Assembly: GCA_028278005.1 (NCBI GenBank)
Contig: JANQFD010000131.1
Coordinates: forward strand, 1-14,401
DNA from: Chlorobium sp.
GTDB taxonomy: Bacteria > Bacteroidota > Chlorobiia > Chlorobiales > Chlorobiaceae
Length of the DNA stretch: 14,401 nt
Direction: 5' to 3'
In this document: in pieces, positions 6,700-14,401 of the stretch
Position numbering within the stretch: position 1 is the stretch's first letter
Layout: each line of letters begins with the position of its first letter
Notes under the pieces: model-generated
The model's input: the letters and a program-made list of their open reading frames with translations, nothing else
The model's database searches: none
What the model was told of the DNA's origin: nothing
Translations under genes and position numbers: made by a program

Positions 6700-7491
6700 A
6701 TGTGTGATACTTGCGGATGTTCATCTGACGGCGGCGCCGTTATCTATAAGCCCGGGGACGCCTCATATCATGTCCATGTCAACAATGACAGCCATGCACA
6801 TCATGAGCATGTTGCCGGAGACCATGGTGAGAGTCGTGGTCGCCAGGTTCTGGTCGAGCAGGATGTATTGTTGCAGAACAACCTTCTTGCCGAGAGAAAC
6901 AGGGGCTTTTTCGAGGCGAAAAACGTACTTGCGATCAATTTTCTCAGTTCTCCAGGTTCAGGGAAAACCACGCTGCTCGAAAAAACCATTCCACTCATAA
7001 AACCTGAGTATCCGGTCAGCGTCATAGAGGGGGATCAGCAGACAACCAGAGATGCGGAGCGCATCCAGGCGCTGGATGTTCCCGTTCTGCAGGTTAACAC
7101 CGGTACCGGGTGCCATCTTGATGCATTGATGATACATAAGGCAGTGAGGGAGATGAATCCTGCCGACAGCTCGCTTCTCTGTATAGAAAATGTCGGTAAC
7201 CTTGTCTGTCCGGCACTATTCGATCTTGGAGAGGCAATGAAGGTTGTCGTCATAAGTGTGACCGAAGGCGATGACAAGCCGTTGAAATACCCGACGATGT
7301 TTCTCGAGGCCGATCTTTGCATTCTGAACAAAACGGATCTTCTGCCTTATGTTCCTTTCGATGTCGCAGCCTGCAGGGAAAATGCCTTGCATGTTAATCG
7401 CAGGCTTGAATGGCTCGAACTTTCATCGGCAACGGGCGAGGGTTTTGATTTATGGATACAATGGCTCAAGTCAAAACTGAAAAAAGGCTGA
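6700..7491 (+). CDS. hypB: Hydrogenase nickel incorporation GTPase HypB
   Basis: HypB is a G3E-family GTPase that hydrolyses GTP to drive nickel transfer to hydrogenase, working with HypA. I place the start at 6700 because the protein then begins MCDTCGC, the N-terminal CxxCGC high-affinity nickel motif. Upstream in-frame ATGs would bury it. The 263 residues show a histidine-rich stretch (H24, H26, H32, H34, H35, H37 and H42), a P-loop SSPGSGKTT (83-91), EGDQQTTRD (110-118), the metal site C138-H139 with C170 in ENVGNLVC (163-170), and NKTD (210-213) for guanine. The histidine run suggests nickel storage as well as delivery. The gene overlaps hypF by 40 bp in another frame. The Shine-Dalgarno sequence is weak. 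Confidence 0.95.
   Translation: MCDTCGCSSDGGAVIYKPGDASYHVHVNNDSHAHHEHVAGDHGESRGRQVLVEQDVLLQNNLLAERNRGFFEAKNVLAINFLSSPGSGKTTLLEKTIPLIKPEYPVSVIEGDQQTTRDAERIQALDVPVLQVNTGTGCHLDALMIHKAVREMNPADSSLLCIENVGNLVCPALFDLGEAMKVVVISVTEGDDKPLKYPTMFLEADLCILNKTDLLPYVPFDVAACRENALHVNRRLEWLELSSATGEGFDLWIQWLKSKLKKG
7438..7442 (+). promoter_or_regulatory. Ribosome binding site fixing the hypF start
   Basis: GAGGG, 9 nt before the ATG at 7452, lies inside the 3' end of hypB. It supports 7452 over the in-frame ATG at 7461 and implies that hypF is translated from within the hypB message. Confidence 0.6.
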
Positions 7492-9752
7492 GACTCTTTG
7501 TCAATGGCGTTGTACAGGGTGTGGGGTTCAGGCCTTTTGTCTATCGTCTCGCCGAAGAGGCTGGGTTAAGCGGTTTTATACGCAACACCTTTTCCGGGGT
7601 CTGCATTGAGGTACAGGGCAGCGATGCAGGAGAGCTCCGGCGTTTCTGCGGAGATCTCTGCGACAAAGCGCCTCCACTTGCACGGATTTCCTCTGTTGAA
7701 ACCGAGGAGATCGCTCCTGAGCAGGACAACGGTTTTGTCATTGTCCCTTCTGAAGGAGAAGGGGTTGTGCAGACGATGGTCCCTCCGGATTTTGCCGTTT
7801 GCGATGATTGCAGGCACGAACTGCTGGACCGTTATGACCGAAGATATGCCTATCCCTTTATCAACTGCACCAATTGCGGACCGCGTTATACCATTGTGGA
7901 GAAAATCCCCTACGATCGCCCCAATACCTCAATGAAGGGGTTTACAATGTGCAGTGACTGCGAGACAGAGTATCATGACCCGATGAACCGAAGATTCCAT
8001 GCGCAGCCTAACGCATGTCCCGAATGCGGGCCTGTTTTGCAGCTGCTCGATACGCACGGGGAAGTAGTGCACTGTGACGATCCCCTGGAGTCCGCTCTCG
8101 AAATGATACGTAGAGGTCTTGTTCTTGCTGTAAAAGGTTTGGGAGGATTTCATCTGGCGGTAAACGCATTTGATGACGATGCGGTCTTTCGCCTGAGAAA
8201 GAGAAAAAGGCGTGAGGAAAAACCTTTTGCCCTGATGGTGAAAGATATCGAAACAGCTGAAAAATATTGCTCGATCAACGACGAGGAGCGTCTGGCGCTT
8301 CTTTCACCGGAAGCCCCTGTCGTGCTGCTCAGGAAAAAAGAGTCCCCGTTTTCCGCTGCGGTTGTGCCCGGCAATGATCGACTTGGTATCATGCTGCCGT
8401 ATACTCCTTTGCATGTATTGATGATGGAAAGGGGCCCTTCGGTTCTCGTGATGACCAGTGCAAATGCTTCCGATGAACCTATTGCAATCGAGAACGATGA
8501 AGCCGTGGAACGGCTAAACGGTATAGCTGACGGCTATCTCGTGCACAACCGTCCTGTTTATCTCAGATGCGATGATTCCGTCACGATTCACATGGGAGGA
8601 AAGCTAAGGCAGATAAGGCGTGCCAGGGGATTTGCCCCCGCACCGGTCTTGCTTTCTTCCGGCGGTCCATCTGTTTTTGCTACAGGCGGGGAAATCAAAA
8701 ATACTGTTTGTCTGCTCAGAGGTGACGGGGCGCTGTTGAGCCAGCATATCGGTGATCTGAAGAATTACGAGGCATACAGTCATTTCCTGAAGGTGACCGG
8801 TCACCTTCAGGAAATTTTCCAGGCTTCTCCTGAACTGCTTGTCTGCGATATGCATCCGGCCTATCTGTCAACCCGCTGGGCTCGTGAGCAGAAAGATATG
8901 TCAGTCCTGCAGGTACAGCACCATCACGCTCACCTGGCATCCTGCCTGGCAGAAAGCCAGTGTGACGAGACCGTTGTCGGGGTTATTCTTGACGGAACGG
9001 GGTACGGAGCAGACGGCACAAGCTGGGGAGGGGAGATACTGATAGGAAATGCAGCAGAGGCATTCCGCTTTGCCAGATTTGAACCGGTTCCGCTGCCCGG
9101 CGGCGATGCTGCTGTTTTTCATCCCTGGAAAGTAGCTGCGGGATATCTTTACCACACATTCGGTGCGCTTTCTGAGCTTGATCTTCTGAGAGGGAGAGAT
9201 GTATCGGGTATTGACCAGATATTGCAGAAAGGTATCAATACGCCTGTTACAAGCAGCTGCGGGAGGCTTTTTGATGCCGTCGCAGGTATAACCGGGTTGC
9301 GATCCGAGATCAGCTATGAAGGGCAGGCTGCGATAGAACTCATGCATGCGGCAGGATCTCTCGATGGCAGGTCCTATACATGGGAAACGGTTCGCGAAGA
9401 TGGTGACAGATGGCTTCTTTCCGTCTCGCCATTGATTCGCGATATCGTGGCTGATCTTCTCAGGGGTACGGATATTCCTTCGATCAGCAGAAACTTTCAT
9501 GTAACAATTGTTGATTTATTGTATAGTATTGTAAGAAAAGCGGTTGCATTTTCAGGTGCCGGGAGGGTGGCGCTCAGCGGAGGTGTTTTTCAGAACGTTC
9601 TACTGTTCGAAGGACTTGCCGGAAAACTGGAGAAAGAGGGGTATACGGTACTTACCCATACTCAGGTGCCTTGCAATGACGGGGGGATTTCTCTCGGCCA
9701 GGCTGTTATCGGCAGGGAGTACCTGAGAGGCAGATATAAGGGAGTTACCTGA
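7452..9752 (+). CDS. hypF: Carbamoyltransferase HypF
   Basis: HypF takes carbamoyl phosphate and ATP and passes the carbamoyl group to the C-terminal cysteine of HypE, supplying the cyanide ligands of the [NiFe] active site. All domains are present in 766 residues. The acylphosphatase domain has VNGVVQGVGFRPF (17-29). Two zinc-finger units have CxxC pairs at 117/120, 139/142, 167/170 and 189/192. The YrdC-like domain (about 205-390) has KGLGGFHLA and TSANASDEP (335-343). The Kae1-like domain has GGEIKN (412-417), the metal-binding HHHAH (490-494), DGTGYGADGTSWGGE (514-528) and CNDGGISLGQ (741-750). The length is typical. It overlaps hypB by 40 bp. A perfect 34-bp palindrome lies in the coding sequence at codons 444-455 (HFLKVTGHLQEI), without breaking the frame. 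Confidence 0.96.
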   Translation: MDTMAQVKTEKRLRLFVNGVVQGVGFRPFVYRLAEEAGLSGFIRNTFSGVCIEVQGSDAGELRRFCGDLCDKAPPLARISSVETEEIAPEQDNGFVIVPSEGEGVVQTMVPPDFAVCDDCRHELLDRYDRRYAYPFINCTNCGPRYTIVEKIPYDRPNTSMKGFTMCSDCETEYHDPMNRRFHAQPNACPECGPVLQLLDTHGEVVHCDDPLESALEMIRRGLVLAVKGLGGFHLAVNAFDDDAVFRLRKRKRREEKPFALMVKDIETAEKYCSINDEERLALLSPEAPVVLLRKKESPFSAAVVPGNDRLGIMLPYTPLHVLMMERGPSVLVMTSANASDEPIAIENDEAVERLNGIADGYLVHNRPVYLRCDDSVTIHMGGKLRQIRRARGFAPAPVLLSSGGPSVFATGGEIKNTVCLLRGDGALLSQHIGDLKNYEAYSHFLKVTGHLQEIFQASPELLVCDMHPAYLSTRWAREQKDMSVLQVQHHHAHLASCLAESQCDETVVGVILDGTGYGADGTSWGGEILIGNAAEAFRFARFEPVPLPGGDAAVFHPWKVAAGYLYHTFGALSELDLLRGRDVSGIDQILQKGINTPVTSSCGRLFDAVAGITGLRSEISYEGQAAIELMHAAGSLDGRSYTWETVREDGDRWLLSVSPLIRDIVADLLRGTDIPSISRNFHVTIVDLLYSIVRKAVAFSGAGRVALSGGVFQNVLLFEGLAGKLEKEGYTVLTHTQVPCNDGGISLGQAVIGREYLRGRYKGVT
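8782..8815. repeat. Perfect 34-bp palindrome inside hypF
   Basis: The 17-nt arm ATTTCCTGAAGGTGACC (8782-8798) is followed with no spacer by its exact reverse complement (8799-8815). It lies wholly within the hypF frame. The mRNA could fold into a long hairpin, and the DNA could extrude a cruciform. The flanking bases (C8781, T8816) break the symmetry. Confidence 0.95.
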
Positions 9753-9754
9753 TT

Positions 9755-9785
9755 CTTTTGACTTTTTACTGTTCACTTTTGACTT
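9755..9785. repeat. Short direct repeat in the hypF-hypC spacer
   Basis: The 10-mer CTTTTGACTT occurs at 9755-9764 and again at 9776-9785, separated by a related TTTACTGTTCA. It fills nearly all of the 41-bp spacer. It resembles the degenerate TTTGACTT-type spacers that recur between genes in some bacterial genomes, including green sulfur bacteria as far as I recall. It leaves hypC with no clear Shine-Dalgarno sequence. Confidence 0.5.
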
Positions 9786-9793
9786 GAATAACC

Positions 9794-10027
9794 ATGTGTT
9801 TAGCTATACCGGGAAGAGTTGTTTCCATAACCGATGAAAACGGTATGAAAATGGGTACTGTGGATATAAACGGTTCCCTTACACGAGCATGTCTTGAATA
9901 TGTCCCGGAGATTCAGATCGGACAATATACGATCGTTCATGCCGGTTTTGCCTTGAAGATAATTGACGAGGCAGAAGCTGCCGAAAGCCTCAAGCTCTGG
10001 GATGAGCTGTTGGGGAAGGGTGAATAG
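9794..10027 (+). CDS. hypC: Hydrogenase maturation chaperone HypC
   Basis: HypC is a small cytoplasmic chaperone. It binds HypD while the Fe(CN)2CO unit is assembled, then hands it to the hydrogenase large-subunit precursor. The 77-residue protein begins MCLAIPGRVV, with the essential C2 exposed after removal of Met. It has the family beta-barrel pattern (GTVDINGSLTRACLEYVPE) and H49 in the conserved VHAGFALK segment. The start is fixed by the N-terminal cysteine. It follows hypF after 41 bp and precedes hypD after 9 bp, so HypC and HypD, which act as a complex, are probably made together. Confidence 0.96.
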   Translation: MCLAIPGRVVSITDENGMKMGTVDINGSLTRACLEYVPEIQIGQYTIVHAGFALKIIDEAEAAESLKLWDELLGKGE

Positions 10028-10030
10028 GAG
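10026..10030 (+). promoter_or_regulatory. Ribosome binding site of hypD overlapping the hypC stop
   Basis: AGGAG, 6 nt before the hypD ATG, shares two bases with the hypC TAG stop. It is the best Shine-Dalgarno sequence of the hyp set and points to coupled translation of hypC and hypD. Confidence 0.6.
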
Positions 10031-10036
10031 CCGGAA

Positions 10037-11125
10037 ATGAAATATATAGACGAATACAGGAACCCCGAGAGAGCAAAGCGAATCCTTGAAAAAATCAAGG
10101 ATTCTGTGACAAGGCCCTGGACCATTATGGAGATCTGTGGAGGCCAGACCCATTCAATTATCAGAAACGGTATTGACCAGTTGCTTCCTGATACGGTCAG
10201 GCTGATACACGGGCCGGGATGTCCGGTTTGTGTAACTCCTCTGGAGACTCTCGACAGAGCATTGTCGATAGCTGCAAGACCAGGCGTGATTCTCGCGAGT
10301 TTCGGTGATATGCTTCGGGTTCCGGGAAGCGGGAAGGATCTTTTACAGGCTCGGAGCGAGGGAGCGGATATCCGGGTTGTCTTTTCTTCCCTCGAAGCAC
10401 TGAATATCGCAAGGGAAAATCCGCAGAATGAGGTGGTGTTCCTTGCCGTAGGTTTTGAGACAACGGCTCCGGGAAATGCGATGGCGGTGAAACAGGCGGC
10501 AAGGGAAGGTCTGCGCAATTTCAGCGAACTTGTGAGCCAGTTTTTGGTGCCGCCGGCCATGAGGGCAATCCTTTCTTCTGAAAAGAAAATCGTCGAAGGG
10601 TTTCTTGCTGCAGGGCATGTCTGTACGATTACAGGATATGAAGAGTACGAGCCCATTGCCGATGCGTATCATGTGCCGATTGTGCCGACCGGTTTTGAGC
10701 CGGTTGATATTCTCTCGGGAATATTGCGAGTGGTGACAATGCTTGAATCAGGCGAGTCAGGTGTATGCAACGAGTACGGCCGGGTAGTGAGCCGTGAGGG
10801 GAATCAGGCGGCAAGAAAAACCGTGGATGAGGTTTTCGAGGTAACAGACAGGCAATGGCGTGGCATTGGAGTTATTCCGCTGAGTGGATTGCAGCTGCGT
10901 GGCAACTATTCTCTGTTTGATGCAGAGAAAAAGTTTGACGTTGTTCACATACAGCCGGAAGAGTCTTCCCTTTGCAGGAGCGGTGAAGTGTTACAGGGTA
11001 TGATAACGCCTGCCCAATGCGCGGCTTTCGGAAAAGAGTGTTCCCCCTTGAATCCTCTTGGTGCGCCGATGGTTTCCGGTGAAGGAGCATGTGCGGCATA
11101 TTATAAGTATCACAAGAGGGCTTGA
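10037..11125 (+). CDS. hypD: Hydrogenase maturation factor HypD
   Basis: HypD is a [4Fe-4S] protein that, together with HypC, is the scaffold on which Fe(CN)2CO is built. Cyanide arrives from HypE. The 362 residues contain the invariant MEICGGQTHS (31-40, C34) and HGPGCPVCVTP (58-68, C62 and C65). C-terminal cysteines sit at 313, 328, 335 and 352, within the region that holds the iron-sulfur cluster (NPLGAPMVSGEGAC ending at 352). VGFETTAPG near the middle is another family hallmark. Length and cysteine set are complete, so the protein should be functional. It has a strong ribosome binding site and lies 9 bp after hypC. The gap to hypE is 96 bp. Confidence 0.97.
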   Translation: MKYIDEYRNPERAKRILEKIKDSVTRPWTIMEICGGQTHSIIRNGIDQLLPDTVRLIHGPGCPVCVTPLETLDRALSIAARPGVILASFGDMLRVPGSGKDLLQARSEGADIRVVFSSLEALNIARENPQNEVVFLAVGFETTAPGNAMAVKQAAREGLRNFSELVSQFLVPPAMRAILSSEKKIVEGFLAAGHVCTITGYEEYEPIADAYHVPIVPTGFEPVDILSGILRVVTMLESGESGVCNEYGRVVSREGNQAARKTVDEVFEVTDRQWRGIGVIPLSGLQLRGNYSLFDAEKKFDVVHIQPEESSLCRSGEVLQGMITPAQCAAFGKECSPLNPLGAPMVSGEGACAAYYKYHKRA

Positions 11126-11221
11126 CGGCATGCAGCTCAATAGTTAACATACTTCAAGGCAGTGGGTTAAGCTGACCGGCTAACTCGCTGTCGAGCATTT
11201 TTATCGCATAAAAAACAAGTT

Positions 11222-12271
11222 ATGTCTATCGAACTACACTGTCCGGCACCACTTTCACGGCATGAAACCATACAGATGGCACATGGTGCGGGCGGAATGA
11301 TGTCCAGGGAACTTACACGGTCGATTTTTCTGCCTTGTTTCAAGAACAGCTTGCTCGATGTGATGGATGATCAGGCAAAAATTTCCCTTGATTCGGGTAA
11401 GGTTGCATTTACCACTGATACATTCGTTGTCACTCCGGTTTTTTTCCCCGGTGGGGATATCGGGGATCTTGCTGTGAACGGGACGGTTAACGACCTCGCG
11501 GTAGGCGGAGCGACGCCTTTGTATCTCAGTGCGGGTTTTGTGATCGAGGAGGGTTTTTCTATGCCGGACCTGCAGCGTATTGTAAAAAGTATGGCTGCGG
11601 CCGCAGAGAAAGCGGGAGTAAAGATTGTGACGGGTGATACCAAGGTTGTAGAGAAAGGGCAGTGTGACGGAATGTTTATCAATACTTCCGGAATAGGTGT
11701 CATAAGGGAAGGTCTTGACATATCTTGTGCCAATCTGAAACCAGGCGACTCTGTTCTTGTTTCCGGTTCGCTGGGAGATCATGGCATGGCTGTTATGACT
11801 GCCCGGGAAGGGCTCTCCTTTCAGTCTGTCATAACAAGCGATACGGCTCCGTTGAACGGTCTGATTTCCGCGATACTCGATGGAGTGCCTCATGTGCACG
11901 CAATGAGAGATCCCACCAGGGGAGGACTTGCTGCTTCGCTGAACGAATTCGCCGAAGCATCAGGGGTAGGTATCGTGCTCAATGAAGAGACTCTTCCGGT
12001 AAAGCCGGATGTTCTCGGAGCTTGTGAGCTTCTGGGGATTGATCCCCTCAATGTGGCCAATGAAGGAAAGGTGGTGGTTGTCGTGCCGGAGGAAATGTCG
12101 AAAGACGTGTTAGAGATCATACGGGAAAATGCGGATGTTGCAGGTCAACATGCTGCGATCATAGGCAAGGTGGTAGACGATCATCCCGGAATGGTGGTCA
12201 TCAAAACACCGCTGGGGAGCCGAAGGATCCTGGAGATGCCTCTCGGGGAGCAGTTGCCGAGAATATGCTGA
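11222..12271 (+). CDS. hypE: Hydrogenase maturation protein HypE
   Basis: HypE receives the carbamoyl group from HypF on its C-terminal cysteine and dehydrates it with ATP to a thiocyanate. That cyanide is then donated to the HypC-HypD iron. The 349-residue protein has the PurM/AIRS-type ATP-binding fold, with AHGAGGMMSREL (20-31), DDQAKI (49-54), GDIGDLAVNGTVNDLAVGGA (78-97) and MRDPTRGGLAASLNE. It ends exactly in PRIC, the required terminal cysteine (C349). The intact C-terminus argues for a working cyanation pathway with HypF. The start has little Shine-Dalgarno sequence. The 96 bp from hypD shows no terminator, so it probably belongs to the same unit. No clear terminator was found downstream either. 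Confidence 0.97.
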   Translation: MSIELHCPAPLSRHETIQMAHGAGGMMSRELTRSIFLPCFKNSLLDVMDDQAKISLDSGKVAFTTDTFVVTPVFFPGGDIGDLAVNGTVNDLAVGGATPLYLSAGFVIEEGFSMPDLQRIVKSMAAAAEKAGVKIVTGDTKVVEKGQCDGMFINTSGIGVIREGLDISCANLKPGDSVLVSGSLGDHGMAVMTAREGLSFQSVITSDTAPLNGLISAILDGVPHVHAMRDPTRGGLAASLNEFAEASGVGIVLNEETLPVKPDVLGACELLGIDPLNVANEGKVVVVVPEEMSKDVLEIIRENADVAGQHAAIIGKVVDDHPGMVVIKTPLGSRRILEMPLGEQLPRIC

Positions 12272-12396
12272 TGATTTTGCGCATTGGCAATTAAAAGAAA
12301 GATCACTAAATTAAAGTAACATACTCTCTAATGTCCGGAGTTGCGAACAGCGATATCTTGATGGTATTGTAGAGAGGATGCAAAAAACAAACCCCG

Positions 12397-14394
12397 ATGA
12401 GCAAATCTCAAGGTCATCAAACTGGTGAGATGCACTTCAGCTATGAAATGCTGGAATTCCGCCCGGAATGGCAGTTTGACGATTCTGATTCCGGAGTCTA
12501 CTATCACAGTGCCGTAATCCCCGGCAAGCTTTTTTATACTTCACTTGGAGGAGATGTTCAATTACAGGCTGCCCAGAAAGGTATTCCATACATTGAACGT
12601 GTTTTTGCCGAAGGTTTTTTTAACGATCGCGATTATATAAGAATCGCCGATTATTCCGGCGTGAGCAAAGCTACGATCAACAGTCGGCTTCTTTATGCCA
12701 AAACACTCAACAGGCTGAATGCCAAGTACAATTGCAACCCTGTTGTCACCTATATCTGTGGTGCGTCGCAGATGCTGAAGGCGATGCTGAGGATATTTTC
12801 AAATGTAGTCAACCAGCACTTTGTTTTTGTTGATTCGGTAGAAGAGGCTTTCGGTTTAATAAACAAGCAAATCCCTGAACCCACACCGCCTGAAAAGGAG
12901 GATTTGGTAATAACCCGCAAGGAGATCGAGGACTTTGCGGCAATGTGCGGAAATCTTCTGTTCAATGAACAAGGCGATAAGGGCTCTGATGAGGATGTAA
13001 TCCCCCCTGATCATCCTCTTATTGAACTCTACAGGATAGTTGTTCTTCTGCGTAACGATCTGGTTGAACTCAGAGATAAAGAGAAAAAACAGTCGGAGCG
13101 GACGGAAAAAGCGCTGGAAGATGCCCACAGGCTGAATGAGCGTCTTGCAGAAGAAAAAAGCAATGTCGAGGAAAAAGAGAAAATTCAACAGGATCTTATC
13201 GAAAACCTCAAGAAAGCCCGGGTTGAAGCCGAAAGTGCAAACAAGGCAAAAAGTGAGTTTCTTGCCAATATATCGCACGAGGTTCGTACCCCTCTTCATG
13301 CGGTTATCGGTATGACCGAGTTGCTTCTCGAAACAAAACTCGACAAAGACCAGCGATATTATACCGATACACTTTATTCCAGCTCCAGAATGTTGTTGCT
13401 TTTGATCAACGATATTCTTGATTTCAGCAGAATAGAGGCCGGGCGTATCGATGAGGAAAAGAAGGAATTCAATCTCCGTCAACTGTTTCACGATATCGTC
13501 GATGTAATGAAAGAAAGAGCCAGCTATAAAGGGCTGGTGCTTTCGGGAAGTCTTGACCAGGGTGTTCCTTCTTCTTTATTGGGATATCCGGGATATATGA
13601 AACAGATTCTGCTGAATCTGATTCAGAATGCCATCAAATTCACCTATCGTGGCGAGGTTCTGGTAACAGCTTCCCTGGTTTCTGACAGTCCAAAGGAGGT
13701 TATTCTCAGGATTTCCGTAAAGGATACTGGTATTGGTATTCCTGAAGACCAACAGCATCAGATTTTTCAACCGTTTACGCAGATTGACTCTTCCTCAACC
13801 CGAAAGGAAGGCGGGACCGGGCTGGGTCTTGCAATTGTGCGCAAGCTTGTCGACTTCATGGGAGGTGAAATTCAGCTTGAGAGCAGTGAAAAAGAGGGTT
13901 CAACGTTCAGTTTTACAGTCACGTTTGAAAAAGTGGAACGTTCTGCAATGGAAGTTGCAGAGGATGATGCCGGGATGGATCCCGGACGAAAAAACGGGGC
14001 TGTTTCTGAAACTATAGTAAACAAGCAGCAAGTGCTTGTTGTGGAGGATAATACCATCAACCAGAAGGTGGCCCAGGCAATGCTGGAAAAGATGGGTTAC
14101 GAGATCGATATAGCCTTTAACGGGGCTGAAGCTGTCGAGGCCCTGCAAAGGAAGGAGTATGGTCTGGTTCTGATGGACCTGCAGATGCCGATCATGGATG
14201 GTTATGAGGCAACGAAAACCATCAGAAATTCCGGGCAGGTTTTAAACAGTGATATTCCTATTGTGGCCATGACTGCCAATGCAACAAAGGAGGACAGGCA
14301 ACAGTGCATTGATGCCGGCATGAACGATTATATTCCAAAGCCCGTTGAACGAAAGGTCATGAAGGAAAAAATGGAACGATGGCTTCCTCTTTAA
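12397..14394 (+). CDS. Soluble hybrid sensor histidine kinase/response regulator
   Basis: This 665-residue two-component hybrid kinase has no membrane segment or signal peptide, so it should sense a cytoplasmic cue. In order it has an unrecognised N-terminal domain (about 30-155), a linker and a coiled coil (about 220-290), then the dimerisation/phosphoacceptor domain with SHEVRTPL (H294). The ATPase domain follows with the N box (NLIQNAIKF, N411), DTGIGIP (443-449), FQPF (457-460) and GGTGLGLAI (472-480). A receiver domain closes it, with E550-D551, phospho-acceptor D594, T626 and K648. The N-terminal domain has IADYSGVSKATINSR followed by CGASQMLKAMLRI and a VFVDSVEEAFGLI end. It is STAS-like in feel, and I cannot name it. 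The output partner is not in view. The start is uncertain, because purines at 12371-12378 lie 18 nt upstream and later in-frame ATGs exist (12430, 12448). It lies 125 bp after hypE. Confidence 0.9.
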   Translation: MSKSQGHQTGEMHFSYEMLEFRPEWQFDDSDSGVYYHSAVIPGKLFYTSLGGDVQLQAAQKGIPYIERVFAEGFFNDRDYIRIADYSGVSKATINSRLLYAKTLNRLNAKYNCNPVVTYICGASQMLKAMLRIFSNVVNQHFVFVDSVEEAFGLINKQIPEPTPPEKEDLVITRKEIEDFAAMCGNLLFNEQGDKGSDEDVIPPDHPLIELYRIVVLLRNDLVELRDKEKKQSERTEKALEDAHRLNERLAEEKSNVEEKEKIQQDLIENLKKARVEAESANKAKSEFLANISHEVRTPLHAVIGMTELLLETKLDKDQRYYTDTLYSSSRMLLLLINDILDFSRIEAGRIDEEKKEFNLRQLFHDIVDVMKERASYKGLVLSGSLDQGVPSSLLGYPGYMKQILLNLIQNAIKFTYRGEVLVTASLVSDSPKEVILRISVKDTGIGIPEDQQHQIFQPFTQIDSSSTRKEGGTGLGLAIVRKLVDFMGGEIQLESSEKEGSTFSFTVTFEKVERSAMEVAEDDAGMDPGRKNGAVSETIVNKQQVLVVEDNTINQKVAQAMLEKMGYEIDIAFNGAEAVEALQRKEYGLVLMDLQMPIMDGYEATKTIRNSGQVLNSDIPIVAMTANATKEDRQQCIDAGMNDYIPKPVERKVMKEKMERWLPL

Positions 14395-14401
14395 GGTGCC
14401 T

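Noticed and set aside
8901..9500. A 199-codon minus-strand frame within hypF
   Set aside because: It is antisense to highly conserved HypF motifs and shows no family resemblance, so it is a shadow frame.
11255..11899. A 214-codon minus-strand frame within hypE
   Set aside because: It is antisense to conserved HypE motifs and has an unlikely His/Arg-rich composition with no domain.
12036..12049. GGGGAT/ATCCCC inverted repeat in hypE
   Set aside because: A 6-bp dyad with a 2-nt centre in coding sequence is within chance expectation and has no T tract.
12324..12376. CTCTCTA/TAGAGAG inverted repeat between hypE and the kinase gene
   Set aside because: The 7-bp arms are 39 nt apart with no T tract, so it is neither a terminator nor a convincing operator.
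12856..13491. A 211-codon minus-strand frame within the hybrid kinase
   Set aside because: It is antisense to the coiled-coil and H-box region. Its Phe/Leu-rich composition is the mirror of Lys/Glu-rich coding sequence.

Overview
The window reads like a chromosomal segment of a green sulfur bacterium (Chlorobiota, of the Chlorobium/Prosthecochloris kind). This is an inference. It rests on base composition near 50% GC, the protein style of the outer-membrane proteins, the pairing of a two-subunit Na+/solute symporter with a full hyp set, and the degenerate low-complexity spacers between genes. A database search would be needed to fix the taxon. No IS element, prophage, CRISPR array, tRNA or rRNA was seen.

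Left half (about 270-5835), all on the minus strand, in three apparent transcription units. First, pyrB (aspartate carbamoyltransferase) is followed after 2 bp by a gene for an exported beta-rich outer-membrane-type protein of unknown function. Second, a single porin-like outer-membrane protein gene has a structured leader and its own intrinsic terminator. Third, a small-subunit (DUF4212-type) and large-subunit pair forms a VC_2705-type sodium:solute symporter and ends at a bidirectional terminator (221-240).

Right half (about 6156-14394), all on the plus strand. A complete hydrogenase maturation set lies in the order hypA-hypB-hypF-hypC-hypD-hypE. HypA/HypB deliver nickel. HypF/HypE make the cyanide ligand from carbamoyl phosphate. 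HypC/HypD assemble the Fe(CN)2CO unit. No hydrogenase structural gene is in the window, so the client enzyme must be encoded elsewhere. The set is followed by a soluble hybrid histidine kinase/response regulator with an unrecognised N-terminal sensor domain.

The pyrB and hyp units diverge from a 320-bp gap carrying three tandem TCCCGA/TCGGGA hairpins. PyrB and HypF both use carbamoyl phosphate, so the divergent neighbours share a substrate, though nothing in the sequence proves co-regulation. The most striking non-coding-type signal is a perfect 34-bp palindrome inside the hypF reading frame (8782-8815).
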